A DNA stretch of 64,000 bases from Streptomyces ambofaciens ATCC 23877 (GTDB taxonomy: Bacteria; Actinomycetota; Actinomycetes; Streptomycetales; Streptomycetaceae): positions 2,343,001-2,407,000 of the forward strand of contig NZ_CP012382.1 in the NCBI RefSeq assembly GCF_001267885.1, given 5' to 3'. The notes below the pieces were generated by a model. The model was not told where the DNA came from and ran no database searches. It saw only the letters and a list, made by a program, of their open reading frames with translations. The position numbers and the translations under genes were made by a program. Shown piece after piece: positions 1 through 8,761 of the stretch (within the stretch, counting starts at the first letter, position 1; each line of letters starts with the position of its first letter).

Positions 1-717
1 GGCGGCGCCGCCCCACATCCGGTCGCCGATCTTGATGCCGTCGAGGGCGCTGCGCACCTCGATCGTGGCGTGGGCGGGCCAGTACTCCCTGGGCCGGTAG
101 TGGAGCTTCTTGTCGTCCACCCAGTGCCAGGCGCCCTCCACGGCGGGGGTGGACCGCACCTTCAGGGCGCGCTCCACTATGGCCCGCTGGGCCTTGTCCC
201 GGACCGGCTGGTTCAGTTCCGCCGTGATGGGCTGTCCGACCCCGTACGCGCCCGCCTCGGGCCCGAAGGCGACGTCCAGGGTCTTCTTCGCGCTCGGCCG
301 TCCGGTCTCGAAGGTGAGGACCTTGCGGCCGGGCGCGCCGTCGCCGTCCTCGGTGCTGACCCGGACGGTGTACCGGGCGCTGGCGGCCAGCGGGGAGGTG
401 CTGTGCCAGCGGGCCCCGTCCGCGGAGAGTTCGCCCGCCACGTAGCGGCCCGCCGCGTCCACGGCCGTGACGTCCGTGATGCGGCCGTCCGCGCCCTCGG
501 CGACGACCTCCAGGGGTTTGTCCGGGTCGGCCTTCTTCCCGGCGTCCGTGGGGCCGTTGAAGGAGATCTGGCCGGCCGCGTCGTACGGCGCGGCCGTCAG
601 CGGATTGTCGGCGTCGCCGGTGCAGGCGGTGACGCTCGCGCCGAGGGCGATCACCAGCAGGGTGCAGCCGACGACCGTACGCCCCCGCGCCTGGAAGTGA
701 ACCGTGTTGCTGCTCAT
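1..717 (-). CDS. L,D-transpeptidase lipoprotein, N-terminal part (3' end outside window)
   Basis: The gene starts at the ATG at 717 and stays open to the window edge for 239 codons, so the C-terminus is missing. The N-terminus has a short basic stretch, a hydrophobic segment and a lipobox (V-T-A-C, followed by TGDAD), which predicts a lipid-anchored exported protein. The rest resembles the paired Ig-like modules that precede the YkuD catalytic domain in actinobacterial L,D-transpeptidases, including the segment around AELNQPVRDKA and the GAWHWVDDKKLHYRP region. The catalytic YkuD domain would lie beyond base 1, so enzymatic function is inferred from the N-terminal modules only. Such enzymes make 3-3 cross-links in peptidoglycan. 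A terminator-like hairpin separates it from the cta operon, so it is probably transcribed on its own. Confidence 0.8.
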   Translation of the reverse strand, partial: MSSNTVHFQARGRTVVGCTLLVIALGASVTACTGDADNPLTAAPYDAAGQISFNGPTDAGKKADPDKPLEVVAEGADGRITDVTAVDAAGRYVAGELSADGARWHSTSPLAASARYTVRVSTEDGDGAPGRKVLTFETGRPSAKKTLDVAFGPEAGAYGVGQPITAELNQPVRDKAQRAIVERALKVRSTPAVEGAWHWVDDKKLHYRPREYWPAHATIEVRSALDGIKIGDRMWGGAA

Positions 718-793
718 GTCCTCACGCTAGGGAGCGACGTCAACGGCGGCACGGCGGGTAACCCGTACGAGTGAGGGCGGCTGCGGCAGACGA

Positions 794-831
794 AGGGGCC
801 CGGACTCTCCTGACGGAGTGTCCGGGCCCCT
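794..831 (-). terminator. Hairpin terminator downstream of ctaF
   Basis: The arms AGGGGCCCGGAC and GTCCGGGCCCCT face each other around a short loop, 17 bases after the ctaF stop. It probably ends the ctaC-ctaD-ctaF transcript and insulates the transpeptidase gene that follows on the same strand. Confidence 0.75.
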
Positions 832-847
832 CGGCGTCCGACGCGTG

Positions 848-1246
848 CTACTGGGTGCGGTTCTCCCCGCGGTAGTACTCGAAGACCCAGCCGAACAGGC
901 CCACGAGGATGACCGGCGCGGAGAAGTACATGATCCACCAGCCGACGGCCACGCCCAGGAAGGCGAGCGCGCCGCCGAGACCGAGCGCCAGCGGCTGCCA
1001 GCTGTGCGGGCTGAAGAACCCGACCTCGCCGGCCTCGTCCGCGACGTCCGCTTCCTTGTTGTCCTGGGCCCCGGCGTCCACCCGCTTGGCCGTGAAGGCC
1101 AGGTAGAAGCCGATCATGATGGCCAGGCCGAAGGCCAGGAAGAGGGCCGTGGTGCCGGCCGGCTCCTTCGACCAGTAGCCGTAGACGATCGCGACGGCCA
1201 GGATGAAGACGCTCAGCCAGATGAAGAGCTTGCCCTGGATCTTCAC
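848..1246 (-). CDS. ctaF: Cytochrome c oxidase subunit 4, actinobacterial type
   Basis: This 132-residue protein has four hydrophobic segments (about residues 8-24, 33-50, 84-103 and 105-122), as in the actinobacterial subunit IV that packs against subunit I of the aa3 oxidase in the bc1-aa3 supercomplex. It has no redox centres. The GTG start at 1246 overlaps the ctaD stop by four bases (GTGA), so translation is probably coupled. It is the last gene of the operon, followed by a hairpin at 794-831. The conserved tail [11 protein letters not shown] matches the family pattern I recall. The assignment rests on context, size and topology. Confidence 0.92.
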   Translation of the reverse strand: MKIQGKLFIWLSVFILAVAIVYGYWSKEPAGTTALFLAFGLAIMIGFYLAFTAKRVDAGAQDNKEADVADEAGEVGFFSPHSWQPLALGLGGALAFLGVAVGWWIMYFSAPVILVGLFGWVFEYYRGENRTQ

Positions 1247-2976
1247 TTCCCGGCCTCCTTGCCGCCGGCGAGGGCCTTCTCACCGTGACCGACGTTCTCC
1301 AGCTGGTCCAGCGCGGAGATCTCCGGGTGGTGCAGGTCGAAGGCCGGGGATTCACTGCGGATGCGCGGCAGGGTGAGGAAGTTGTGCCGCGGCGGCGGGC
1401 AGGAGGTCGCCCACTCCAGCGAACGGCCGTAGCCCCACGGGTCGTCCACGTTGACCGGCTTGCCGTACTTGGCCGTCTTCCAGATGTTGTAGAAGAACGG
1501 CAGCATCGACATGCCGAGCAGGAACGAGCTGATCGTCGAGATCGTGTTCAGGGCCGTGAAGCCGTCGGCCGCCAGGTAGTCGGCGTACCGGCGCGGCATG
1601 CCCTCGGCACCCAGCCAGTGCTGGACGAGGAACGTGCCGTGGAAGCCGATGAACAGCGTCCAGAAGGTGATCTTGCCCAGGCGCTCGTCCAGCAGCTTGC
1701 CGGTGAACTTCGGCCACCAGAAGTGGAAGCCGGCGAACATCGCGAACACCACCGTGCCGAACACCACGTAGTGGAAGTGCGCCACCACGAAGTACGAGTC
1801 CGAGACGTGGAAGTCCAGCGGCGGCGAGGCCAGGATGACACCGGTCAGACCACCGAAGAGGAAGGTGATCAGGAAGCCGGTGGACCACAGCATCGGGGTC
1901 TCGAAGCTGATCGAGCCCTTCCACATGGTGCCGATCCAGTTGAAGAACTTCACACCGGTCGGGACCGCGATCAGGAAGGTCATGAACGAGAAGAACGGCA
2001 ACAGCACGCCGCCCGTGACGTACATGTGGTGCGCCCACACCGTCACCGACAGACCGGCGATCGCGATGGTCGCCGCGATCAGGCCCATGTAGCCGAAGAT
2101 CGGCTTCCGGGAGAAGACCGGGATGATCTCACTGACGATGCCGAAGAACGGCAGCGCGATGATGTACACCTCGGGATGCCCGAAGAACCAGAACAGGTGC
2201 TGCCACAGCAGGGCTCCGCCGTTGGCCGAGTCGAAGATGTGGGCACCGAACTTGCGGTCGGCCTCCAGCGCGAACAGGGCCGCGGCCAGCACCGGGAAGG
2301 CGAGCAGGACCAGCACACCGGTCAGCAGCACGTTCCAGGTGAAGATCGGCATGCGGAACATGGTCATGCCCGGGGCGCGCATGCAGATGATCGTGGTGAT
2401 GAAGTTGACCGAGCCGAGGATGGTGCCGAAGCCGGAGAAGGCCAGACCCATGATCCACAGGTCACCGCCGATGCCCGGCGAGTGCACCGCGTCGGACAGC
2501 GGCGAGTAGGCGAACCAGCCGAAGTCGGCCGCGCCCTGCGGGGTCAGGAAGCCGCCCACCGCGATCGTCGAGCCGAACAGGTACAGCCAGTAGGCGAACA
2601 TGTTCAGCCGCGGGAACGCCACGTCCGGCGCGCCGATCTGCAGCGGCATGATCCAGTTCGCGAAGCCGGCGAACAGCGGCGTCGCGAACATCAGCAGCAT
2701 GATCGTGCCGTGCATCGTGAACGCCTGGTTGAACTGCTCGTTCGACATGATCTGCAGACCCGGCCGGGCCAGCTCGGCGCGCATGAAGAGCGCCATCACG
2801 CCGCCGATCACGAAGAACGCGAACGACGTGGCCAGGTACAGCGTGCCGATCGTCTTGTGGTCCGTGGTCGTCAGCCACTTGACCACGATCTCGCCACGCC
2901 TCTGGCGCCGGACCGGCAGCTCGTCCTCATAGTGGGACCCTGCCGCGGCACCCTGGGGTTCGTTGAGGATGCTCAC
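1243..2976 (-). CDS. ctaD: Cytochrome c oxidase subunit 1 (aa3 type)
   Basis: This is the catalytic heme-copper subunit of the terminal oxidase, reducing O2 to water and pumping protons across the plasma membrane. With the GTG at 2976 it encodes 577 residues. Visible landmarks are the low-spin heme ligand region [10 protein letters not shown], the CuB/tyrosine motif [10 protein letters not shown], the HH pair in [10 protein letters not shown], and the late histidines in [10 protein letters not shown]. About twelve membrane segments are apparent. The GTG start overlaps the ctaC stop by four bases, and the ctaD stop overlaps ctaF in the same way, giving a fully coupled three-gene operon. An upstream in-frame extension lies wholly over ctaC and was discarded. 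Confidence 0.97.
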   Translation of the reverse strand: MSILNEPQGAAAGSHYEDELPVRRQRRGEIVVKWLTTTDHKTIGTLYLATSFAFFVIGGVMALFMRAELARPGLQIMSNEQFNQAFTMHGTIMLLMFATPLFAGFANWIMPLQIGAPDVAFPRLNMFAYWLYLFGSTIAVGGFLTPQGAADFGWFAYSPLSDAVHSPGIGGDLWIMGLAFSGFGTILGSVNFITTIICMRAPGMTMFRMPIFTWNVLLTGVLVLLAFPVLAAALFALEADRKFGAHIFDSANGGALLWQHLFWFFGHPEVYIIALPFFGIVSEIIPVFSRKPIFGYMGLIAATIAIAGLSVTVWAHHMYVTGGVLLPFFSFMTFLIAVPTGVKFFNWIGTMWKGSISFETPMLWSTGFLITFLFGGLTGVILASPPLDFHVSDSYFVVAHFHYVVFGTVVFAMFAGFHFWWPKFTGKLLDERLGKITFWTLFIGFHGTFLVQHWLGAEGMPRRYADYLAADGFTALNTISTISSFLLGMSMLPFFYNIWKTAKYGKPVNVDDPWGYGRSLEWATSCPPPRHNFLTLPRIRSESPAFDLHHPEISALDQLENVGHGEKALAGGKEAGK

Positions 2977-3932
2977 AGGATGTTCGACTCCCGGTTCTTC
3001 TCGTGGCCCGCCTGCTCGATGCCGGCGGGGACGTAACCGGTCTGCCCCTTCTTCACGAGGTCGTTCAGGTGCTGCTCGTAGCGCTCCGGAGAGACGACCT
3101 TCACGTTGAACAGCATCCGGGAGTGGTCCACGCCGCACAGCTCGGCGCACTTGCCCATGAAGGTGCCCTCCTTGTTGGGGGTGACCTCGAAGGCGTTGGT
3201 GTGGCCCGGGATGACGTCCTGCTTCATGAGGAACGGCACCACCCAGAAGGAGTGGATGACGTCACGCGAGGTGAGGACGAAGCGGACCGTCTTGCCCTTG
3301 GGGAGCCAGAGGGTCGGGCCCGGGTTGTTGGTCTGCGGGTTCCGCGTGCTCGGGACACCGCAGTCGAAGGTGCCGCCGGCGTTCGCCGGGAAGTCCTCCT
3401 TGTACCGGTCCGGGATGCCGGCCAGTTCCTTGGAGGTCTTGGCGTCACCGGTGGAACCGTCGACGTTCTCGACGTAGTTGAAGCACCAGCTCCACTGGAA
3501 GCCGACCACGTTGACCGTGACGTCGGGCTTCTTCTTCAGGGTCAGGAGCTCGGACTCGTCACGGGCGGTGAAGTAGAACAGCACCGAGACGATGACGAGC
3601 GGAACGATGGTGTAGAGCGCCTCGATGGGCAGGTTGTACCTGTTCTGCGGAGGTACCTCGACCTTGGTGCGGGTGCGCCGGTGGAAGAAGCAACTCCACA
3701 GGATCAGGCCCCACACCAGCACGCCGGTGGCCAGCGCGGCTGCCCAGGAGCCCTGCCACAGGGAGAGGATCCGCGGAGCCTCTTCCGTGGTGGGGGTGGG
3801 CATGCCGAGGCGGGGGAAGTCCTCGTATGTGCAACCGGTGGCGGTCGCCAGGACCAGGCCCGCGGTCAGTGCCTGCAGCAGCTTCCGCCGCATCGGGCGC
3901 CGCGGCGAGCGGTCGGAGCCGTTGGGACTCAC
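2973..3932 (-). CDS. ctaC: Cytochrome c oxidase subunit 2, CuA-containing lipoprotein
   Basis: CtaC carries the CuA centre that receives electrons from the cytochrome bcc complex. The GTG at 3932 (319 residues) has a good ribosome binding site, GGGAAGG, about 8 bases upstream. The N-terminus is basic, then hydrophobic, and ends in a lipobox-like A-T-G-C, so the precursor is probably lipidated. Two membrane helices follow (near residues 57-77 and 100-118). The C-terminal cupredoxin domain contains the CuA ligands in [14 protein letters not shown] (Cys-x3-Cys-x3-His-x2-Met). It heads the ctaC-ctaD-ctaF operon. Cytochrome assembly genes are not in this window. Confidence 0.96.
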   Translation of the reverse strand: MSPNGSDRSPRRPMRRKLLQALTAGLVLATATGCTYEDFPRLGMPTPTTEEAPRILSLWQGSWAAALATGVLVWGLILWSCFFHRRTRTKVEVPPQNRYNLPIEALYTIVPLVIVSVLFYFTARDESELLTLKKKPDVTVNVVGFQWSWCFNYVENVDGSTGDAKTSKELAGIPDRYKEDFPANAGGTFDCGVPSTRNPQTNNPGPTLWLPKGKTVRFVLTSRDVIHSFWVVPFLMKQDVIPGHTNAFEVTPNKEGTFMGKCAELCGVDHSRMLFNVKVVSPERYEQHLNDLVKKGQTGYVPAGIEQAGHEKNRESNIL

Positions 3933-4012
3933 GTAGCGCCTTCCCGAGAGTCTCGCCCGCGCTGTTCGGCTGCGGCCTTCTCGCTGGTCGGTCGCCGCCC
4001 TGCGTCGGGCAG

Positions 4013-4040
4013 GGGTTTGATGTTTATGCGGACCAAACCC
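4013..4040. promoter_or_regulatory. Inverted repeat upstream of ctaC
   Basis: GGGTTTG (4013-4019) faces CAAACCC (4034-4040) across 14 bases that include an AT-rich core, about 80-108 bases upstream of the ctaC start. In this GC-rich DNA the AT content marks it as a likely promoter/operator area. The 300-base gap 3933-4232 otherwise holds only the dispersed repeat at 4174-4210 and the promoter of the divergent desulfurase gene. No regulator is assigned. Confidence 0.35.
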
Positions 4041-4173
4041 TAGCCGACGCCCTCCGGGGGGTCGCGGGGAGGGTGGCATACGCGCCGGGGGGCACCCTGA
4101 AAGGGTGGGACGGGACGCCCACGAGGGGTGCGAGCTGGGGTTACGCGGCGGCTCGCGGTGCGTTGTGGCGGCT

Positions 4174-4210
4174 CGCGCGGTTCCCCGCGCCCCTCCGGGG
4201 CGTTTCCCCA
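4174..4210. repeat. Truncated copy of a Streptomyces dispersed hairpin repeat
   Basis: The segment contains CGCGGTTCCCCGCGCCCCT and then a GGGG arm. It matches the left arm and start of the full hairpin at 32639-32682, but here the right arm is degenerate. From memory this sequence is very common between Streptomyces genes. Confidence 0.6.
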
Positions 4211-4232
4211 CCGGACGTCATAGCGTGGGCCT

Positions 4233-5615
4233 GTGGCCTACTTCGACGCTGCTTCCGCTGCTCCTCTTCATCCCGTCGCCCGGCAGGCGCTGTTGGCGTC
4301 CCTCGACGAGGGGTGGGCCGATCCCGCGCGGCTGTACCGGGAAGGGCGCCGGGCCCGGTTGCTGCTCGACGCCGCCCGGGAGGCGGCCGCGGAGGCCGTG
4401 GGGTGCCGGGCGGACGAGCTGGTGTTCACTCCTTCGGGGACGCGGGCGGTGCATTCGGGGGTCTCCGGGGCACTGGCCGGGCGGCGTCGGGCCGGAAATC
4501 ACCTCATCGTGTCCGCCGTCGAACACTCCTCCGTACTGCACGCCGCCGAGACGCACGAGGCCGGCGGCGGGGCGGTCACCCGGGTGCCGGTGAACCGGAC
4601 GGGGGCGGTCGACCCGGCGGCGTACGCGGGGGCCCTGCGCGCCGGCACCGCCCTGGCCTGCCTCCAGTCGGCCAACCACGAGGTGGGCACGGAGCAGCCG
4701 GTGGCCGAGGTGGGAGAGGCCTGCCGGGCGGCGGGGGTGCCGTTGCTGGTGGACGCGGCCCAGTCGCTGGCGTGGGGACGCGTCGAGGGCGACTGGTCGC
4801 TGCTCACGGCGAGCGCCCACAAGTGGGGCGGGCCGTCGGGGGTCGGGCTGCTCGTCGTGCGCAAGGGCACGCGGTTCGCGCCCGAGGGCCCGGCGGACGA
4901 GCGGGAGTCGGGCCGGGCGCCCGGTTTCGAGAACCTTCCGGCGATCGTCGCCGCGGCGGCCTCGCTGCGGGCGGTGCGGGCCGAGGCGGCCGAGGAGGCG
5001 GCCCGGCTGCGGGAGCTGACGGAGCGGATCCGGGCTCGGGTGCCGGCTCTGGTGCCGGACGTGGAGGTGGTCGGCGACCCGGCGCGCCGGCTGCCCGGTG
5101 TCGTCACCTTCTCGTGTCTCTACGTCGACGGGGAGACCCTGCTGCACGAGCTGGACCGGGCGGGTTTCTCGGTCTCCTCCGGGTCGTCCTGCACCAGCAG
5201 CACCCTGACGCCCAGTCACGTCCTGAAGGCGATGGGGGTGCTCACCGAGGGCAACGTCCGGGTGTCGCTGCCGCCGGGGACACCGGCCGAGGACGTCGAG
5301 CGCTTCCTCGAGGTGCTGCCGGGCACGGTGGCCGCGGTGCGGGAGAGGCTGGGCGCGCCGACGGCCACGGAGGCCGCCCCCCGGACGGGGGACGACCTCG
5401 TGGTGGACGCGCTCGGGCGGCGCTGCCCCGTCCCGGTGATCGAACTCGCCAAGGTCATCGGCGACGTGCCCGTCGGCGGCACGGTCCGCGTCCTGTCCGA
5501 CGACGAGGCCGCCCGCCTGGACATCCCGGCGTGGTGCGAGATGCGGGGCCAGGAGTACGTGGGGGAAGCGCCGGCGGCGGCGGGAACGGCTTACGTGGTC
5601 CGCCGGACCAGCTGA
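4233..5615 (+). CDS. Cysteine desulfurase (class V aminotransferase) fused to a TusA-like sulfurtransferase domain
   Basis: Residues 1 to about 375 form a PLP-dependent NifS/IscS-type domain. The Schiff-base lysine is K197 in SAHKWGG, D174 sits in LLVDAAQS, and the persulfide cysteine is C320 in SSGSSCTSS. After a linker, residues 388-460 resemble TusA, with the sulfur-carrying cysteine C398 in GRRCPVPVIELAK. A single chain could therefore take sulfur from cysteine and pass it to its own carrier domain. The acceptor is unknown; tRNA thiolation, molybdopterin and Fe-S assembly are all possible. The GTG at 4233 follows TAGCGT (4221-4226) by six bases and no Shine-Dalgarno sequence is visible, which suggests a leaderless mRNA. 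It is divergent from ctaC. Confidence 0.9.
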   Translation: MAYFDAASAAPLHPVARQALLASLDEGWADPARLYREGRRARLLLDAAREAAAEAVGCRADELVFTPSGTRAVHSGVSGALAGRRRAGNHLIVSAVEHSSVLHAAETHEAGGGAVTRVPVNRTGAVDPAAYAGALRAGTALACLQSANHEVGTEQPVAEVGEACRAAGVPLLVDAAQSLAWGRVEGDWSLLTASAHKWGGPSGVGLLVVRKGTRFAPEGPADERESGRAPGFENLPAIVAAAASLRAVRAEAAEEAARLRELTERIRARVPALVPDVEVVGDPARRLPGVVTFSCLYVDGETLLHELDRAGFSVSSGSSCTSSTLTPSHVLKAMGVLTEGNVRVSLPPGTPAEDVERFLEVLPGTVAAVRERLGAPTATEAAPRTGDDLVVDALGRRCPVPVIELAKVIGDVPVGGTVRVLSDDEAARLDIPAWCEMRGQEYVGEAPAAAGTAYVVRRTS

Positions 5616-5717
5616 CCCACCGCGGGGCGCGGGGGCCGCTCGCGGGTGCGGCTCCGCCGCGCGGGCGGGCCGGCCCCCACGCACCCGCACGAGGCGAACG
5701 CGTGGGCGCGCCCGCGG

Positions 5718-6692
5718 TCAGCCCAGGTGCGCCTGGACCTCGGCGGCCGCCTCGTCCCCGTACGCCTTGGTGAACCGCTCCATGAAGTGGCCCCGCCGCA
5801 GCTGGTACTCCTGCGTCCCCACGGTCTCGATGACCAGCGTGGCGAGCATGCACCCGACCTGCGCGGCCCGCTCCAGCGAGACCCCCCACGCCAGTCCCGA
5901 CAGGAACCCCGCGCGGAAGGCGTCGCCCACGCCGGTCGGGTCGGCCTTGCGCTCCTCGTCCGGGACGCCGACCTCGATGGTCTCCTCGCCGACCCGTTCG
6001 ATACGGACGCCCCGGGCGCCGAGGGTGGTGACCCGGTGGCCGACGCGGCCGAGGATCTCCTCGTCCGTCCAGCCGGTCTTGGTCTCGATCAGCCCCTTCT
6101 CGTACTCGTTGGAGAAGAGGTAGGTCGCCCCGTCCAGCAGTATCCGGATCTCGTCGCCGTTCATCCGGGCGATCTGCTGGGAGAAGTCGGCGGCGAAGGG
6201 GATGGACCGCGCGCGGCACTCCTCGGTGTGCCGGAGCATCGCCTCCGGGTCGTCGGCGCCCACGGAGACCAGGTCGAGGCCGCCCACGCGGTCGGCGACG
6301 GTCTTCAGCTCGATGAGGCGGGCCTCGCTCATGGCACCGGTGTAGAAGGAGCCGATCTGGTTGTGGTCGGCGTCGGTGGTGCACACGAAGCGGGCGGTGT
6401 GCAGCGTCTCGGAGATGCGCACCGAGTCGGTGTCGACGCCGTGCCGGTCCAGCCAGGCCCGGTACTCGTCGAAGTCCGAGCCGGCGGCGCCGACCAGGAT
6501 CGGCCGGGTGCCGAGCTGTCCCATGCCGAAGGCGATGTTCGCGGCGACCCCGCCCCGGCGCACGTCGAGCTGGTCGACCAGGAAGGAGAGCGAGACCGTG
6601 TGCAACTGGTCCGCGACGAGCTGGTCGGAGAAACGGCCGGGGAAGGTCATGAGGTGATCGGTGGCGATGGAGCCGGTGACTGCGATGCGCAC
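5718..6692 (-). CDS. adoK: PfkB-family kinase, probable adenosine kinase
   Basis: This 324-residue ribokinase-fold protein has an N-terminal sugar-binding half with GGVAANIAFGMGQLG and the C-terminal anion-hole/catalytic motif DPTGVGDAFRAGFLSG, whose Asp is the presumed base. Sequence and position next to the cytochrome oxidase genes resemble M. tuberculosis Rv2202c, a biochemically defined adenosine kinase encoded near ctaC. Adenosine is therefore the favoured substrate, with another nucleoside or sugar possible. The GTG start at 6692 has CAGGAGAGAG about 10 bases upstream. It converges with the desulfurase gene, and its promoter side faces the leaderless gene at 6827 across a gap containing a palindrome. 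Confidence 0.82.
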   Translation of the reverse strand: MRIAVTGSIATDHLMTFPGRFSDQLVADQLHTVSLSFLVDQLDVRRGGVAANIAFGMGQLGTRPILVGAAGSDFDEYRAWLDRHGVDTDSVRISETLHTARFVCTTDADHNQIGSFYTGAMSEARLIELKTVADRVGGLDLVSVGADDPEAMLRHTEECRARSIPFAADFSQQIARMNGDEIRILLDGATYLFSNEYEKGLIETKTGWTDEEILGRVGHRVTTLGARGVRIERVGEETIEVGVPDEERKADPTGVGDAFRAGFLSGLAWGVSLERAAQVGCMLATLVIETVGTQEYQLRRGHFMERFTKAYGDEAAAEVQAHLG

Positions 6693-6772
6693 GGCGTGGA
6701 CTCTCTCCTGAAGGGGAGGGCGGGTTGACAGTTCACGCTACCCGGGACTTCCTCGGACCCGAAGCAGGCAAA

Positions 6773-6785
6773 ACTACCCGGTAGT
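6773..6785. promoter_or_regulatory. Palindrome in the adoK / small-gene divergent promoter region
   Basis: ACTACCCGGTAGT has perfect six-base arms around one central base. It lies between divergent starts at 6692 and 6827, about 30 bases before the TACGGT -10 of the latter. A second partial copy of the half-site (CTACCCGG) is at 6739-6746. This is a candidate operator for either gene; the regulator is unknown. Confidence 0.4.
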
Positions 6786-6826
6786 ACAACTTTCTTCGCG
6801 GTCCGGGACGTGCCTACGGTTCTGTT

Positions 6827-7036
6827 ATGACGAACTCGAGGACCGCCGACCCCGCCCCGGCCGACCTGGACGGCGACCTGGCGTCGCTGCGCGGTGACTG
6901 CGCCCGGATGGCCCCGCGCTGGGAGACTCCGGCGCGGGCGTCCACCCGTCCCGTCCCCGTCTCGCTGATCCACGGCGTGCGGGTGCCGCAGACGTCGGCC
7001 AGGCTGCTGGAGGCGATGTCCGACTACGGCGACTGA
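6827..7036 (+). CDS. Small conserved-type hypothetical protein (69 aa), leaderless
   Basis: I do not recognise this family. Third codon positions are overwhelmingly G or C, as in real Streptomyces genes. The ATG at 6827 follows TACGGT (6815-6820) by six bases, a typical leaderless arrangement, and both points support expression. The product is soluble with no signal or membrane segment. It has an acidic/Ala-rich N-terminus and a C-terminal part (VSLIHGVRVPQTSARLLEA) that could form a short helix. It is followed after 94 bases by the membrane-anchored protein gene on the same strand, but that gene has its own ribosome binding site. Confidence 0.6.
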   Translation: MTNSRTADPAPADLDGDLASLRGDCARMAPRWETPARASTRPVPVSLIHGVRVPQTSARLLEAMSDYGD

Positions 7037-7130
7037 GGGCCGTCCGGGCGGCGCGCGACGCCGCCGGGAACCGGATCCTCCCCCACCGCGTCCCATCGCT
7101 GTCCCCAGTAACAGCCGAAGGAGCGATGCG

Positions 7131-8669
7131 GTGAACACCGAGCGACCCGACAACGACGACGCCACCGCCTCCGACGAGGCCGGCACCGGGCGCCCCGCGC
7201 GGCGGCGCCCCCGGGCGGTCGCGGTCGCGTCGGTCGCCGCCGCCGTGCTGCTGGTCGGGACCGGCGGGGCCTATCTGGCCACCTCCGCCTCCGGCGACGA
7301 CCCGGATGGCGGTACGTCGTCCGGGGCGTCCGGCGACGACACTCCCCCGCCGCTCGTCCTGGACGGGTACGGCGCGCCTTCCCAGGGCGGCACGAACGGC
7401 ATCGCGCCCGGCGAACCCGACCCGAACGGCGTCACCTACCGGTCCGACGGCCCGCTCCCCGAGGGGCCCGGCTCGGCGCCCGTGTACCGGGCCAAGGGCG
7501 AGGTCAGCGAGGCGGAGGTGGCGCGGCTGGCCGAGGCGCTCGAGGTCGAGGGGACACCGCGCGTGCGGGGCGAGGAGTGGAGGGTCGGCACCGCCGGGGA
7601 CGGTTCGGGTCCGCTGCTCACGGTGCACCGGCAGGCGCCGGGCACCTGGACGTTCCACCGCTACGCCCCCGGCACGGACGACTGCGGCAAGGGCCCGGCG
7701 TGCAAGGCTCCGTCCGCCGGCGGGAGCCCGGTGAGCGAGGCGGCCGCGAAGAAGGCGGCGGCTCCGGTGCTCAAGGCGCTGGGACAGGACGACGCCAAGC
7801 TGGACGCGGGCCAGGTCATGGGCGCCCGCCGGGCCGTCAACGCCGAGCCCGAGGTCGGCGGGCTGCCGACGTACGGCTGGACGACCGGCGTGGTCGTCGG
7901 CCCGCAGGGCGAGGTGGTCGGCGGCAGCGGCCAGGTGACGGCGCCGGTCAAGGGCGACACGTACCCGGTGCTGGGCGCCGAGGAGGCGCTGGCGCTGCTC
8001 AACGCGCCGGGCGGCGGCACCGGGGCCGGTATCGGCGGCTGCGCGAGCCCCGTACCGCATCGGGACCGCGCGGACGCGGCCTGCGAGCCGTCGGCGGGCA
8101 CGCCGCAGAAGCCGGGCAGGCCCGACGCGTCGGAGAAGCCCGGGGAGCGGACGGTCGCGGTCGAGGACGCGGTGTTCGGGCTGGCCGCCCATCCGGTGCG
8201 GGGCCGGCAGACGCTGGTGCCGTCCTGGCTGTTCGAGGTGCGGGCGCCGGGCGCGCGGGACGCCCTCACGGTCACGTATCCGGCGGTGGACCCGAAGTAC
8301 CTGACCACCGCCGCTCCCGCCTCGCCCTCCCCGGCCCCGTCCGACGGGCCGACCTCGGCGCCGTCGGAGCCGCGGGACGTGCGGGCCGACGGCTACACGG
8401 CCGCGGGCGGGGAGCTGACGGTGCACTTCACGGGCGGGGTCTGCGCCGACTACGAGGCGACGGCGAAGGAGAGCGCGGGGAAGGTGACGGTCACGGTGAC
8501 CGAGACCCCGCGTCCCGGGAAGGTCTGCATCCTCATCGCGAAGGAGTACGAGCGGACGGTGCCGCTCGACGAGCCGCTCGGCGACCGGACGGTCGTGGGC
8601 CCCGACGGCGAGAAGATCCCGGCGCACAAGCCGGGCGCGCGGCTGCCGGCCCCGTCCGGGAGCCGGTGA
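7131..8669 (+). CDS. Membrane-anchored extracellular protein of unknown function
   Basis: The GTG at 7131 follows GAAGGAG by seven bases. The protein has about 25 cytoplasmic residues rich in Arg and Pro (GRPARRRPRAV), one membrane helix (about residues 27-47), then an exported region of roughly 460 residues. The exported part contains Pro/Ser/Ala-rich linkers (for example PASPSPAPSDGPTSAPSEP near residues 400-418) that typify cell-wall-spanning segments. Cysteines occur in the exported half (CGKGPACK, GGCAS, DAACEP, GGVCADY), so disulfides are likely. No catalytic motif is recognised. It ends at a strong bidirectional hairpin shared with erpA. Confidence 0.75.
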   Translation: MNTERPDNDDATASDEAGTGRPARRRPRAVAVASVAAAVLLVGTGGAYLATSASGDDPDGGTSSGASGDDTPPPLVLDGYGAPSQGGTNGIAPGEPDPNGVTYRSDGPLPEGPGSAPVYRAKGEVSEAEVARLAEALEVEGTPRVRGEEWRVGTAGDGSGPLLTVHRQAPGTWTFHRYAPGTDDCGKGPACKAPSAGGSPVSEAAAKKAAAPVLKALGQDDAKLDAGQVMGARRAVNAEPEVGGLPTYGWTTGVVVGPQGEVVGGSGQVTAPVKGDTYPVLGAEEALALLNAPGGGTGAGIGGCASPVPHRDRADAACEPSAGTPQKPGRPDASEKPGERTVAVEDAVFGLAAHPVRGRQTLVPSWLFEVRAPGARDALTVTYPAVDPKYLTTAAPASPSPAPSDGPTSAPSEPRDVRADGYTAAGGELTVHFTGGVCADYEATAKESAGKVTVTVTETPRPGKVCILIAKEYERTVPLDEPLGDRTVVGPDGEKIPAHKPGARLPAPSGSR

Positions 8670-8691
8670 CCCGGAACCACCCGGCGCGACG

Positions 8692-8733
8692 ACAGGGCGG
8701 CGGCCCGGGGTGATCCCCGGGCCGCCGCCCTGT
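8692..8733. terminator. Bidirectional terminator hairpin
   Basis: A perfect 19-bp stem with a TGAT loop lies between the convergent ends of the membrane-anchored protein gene (8669) and erpA (8762), so it can serve both transcripts. Confidence 0.85.
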
Positions 8734-8761
8734 GTACGACTGTGGCGCGTGGCCGCGCGGC

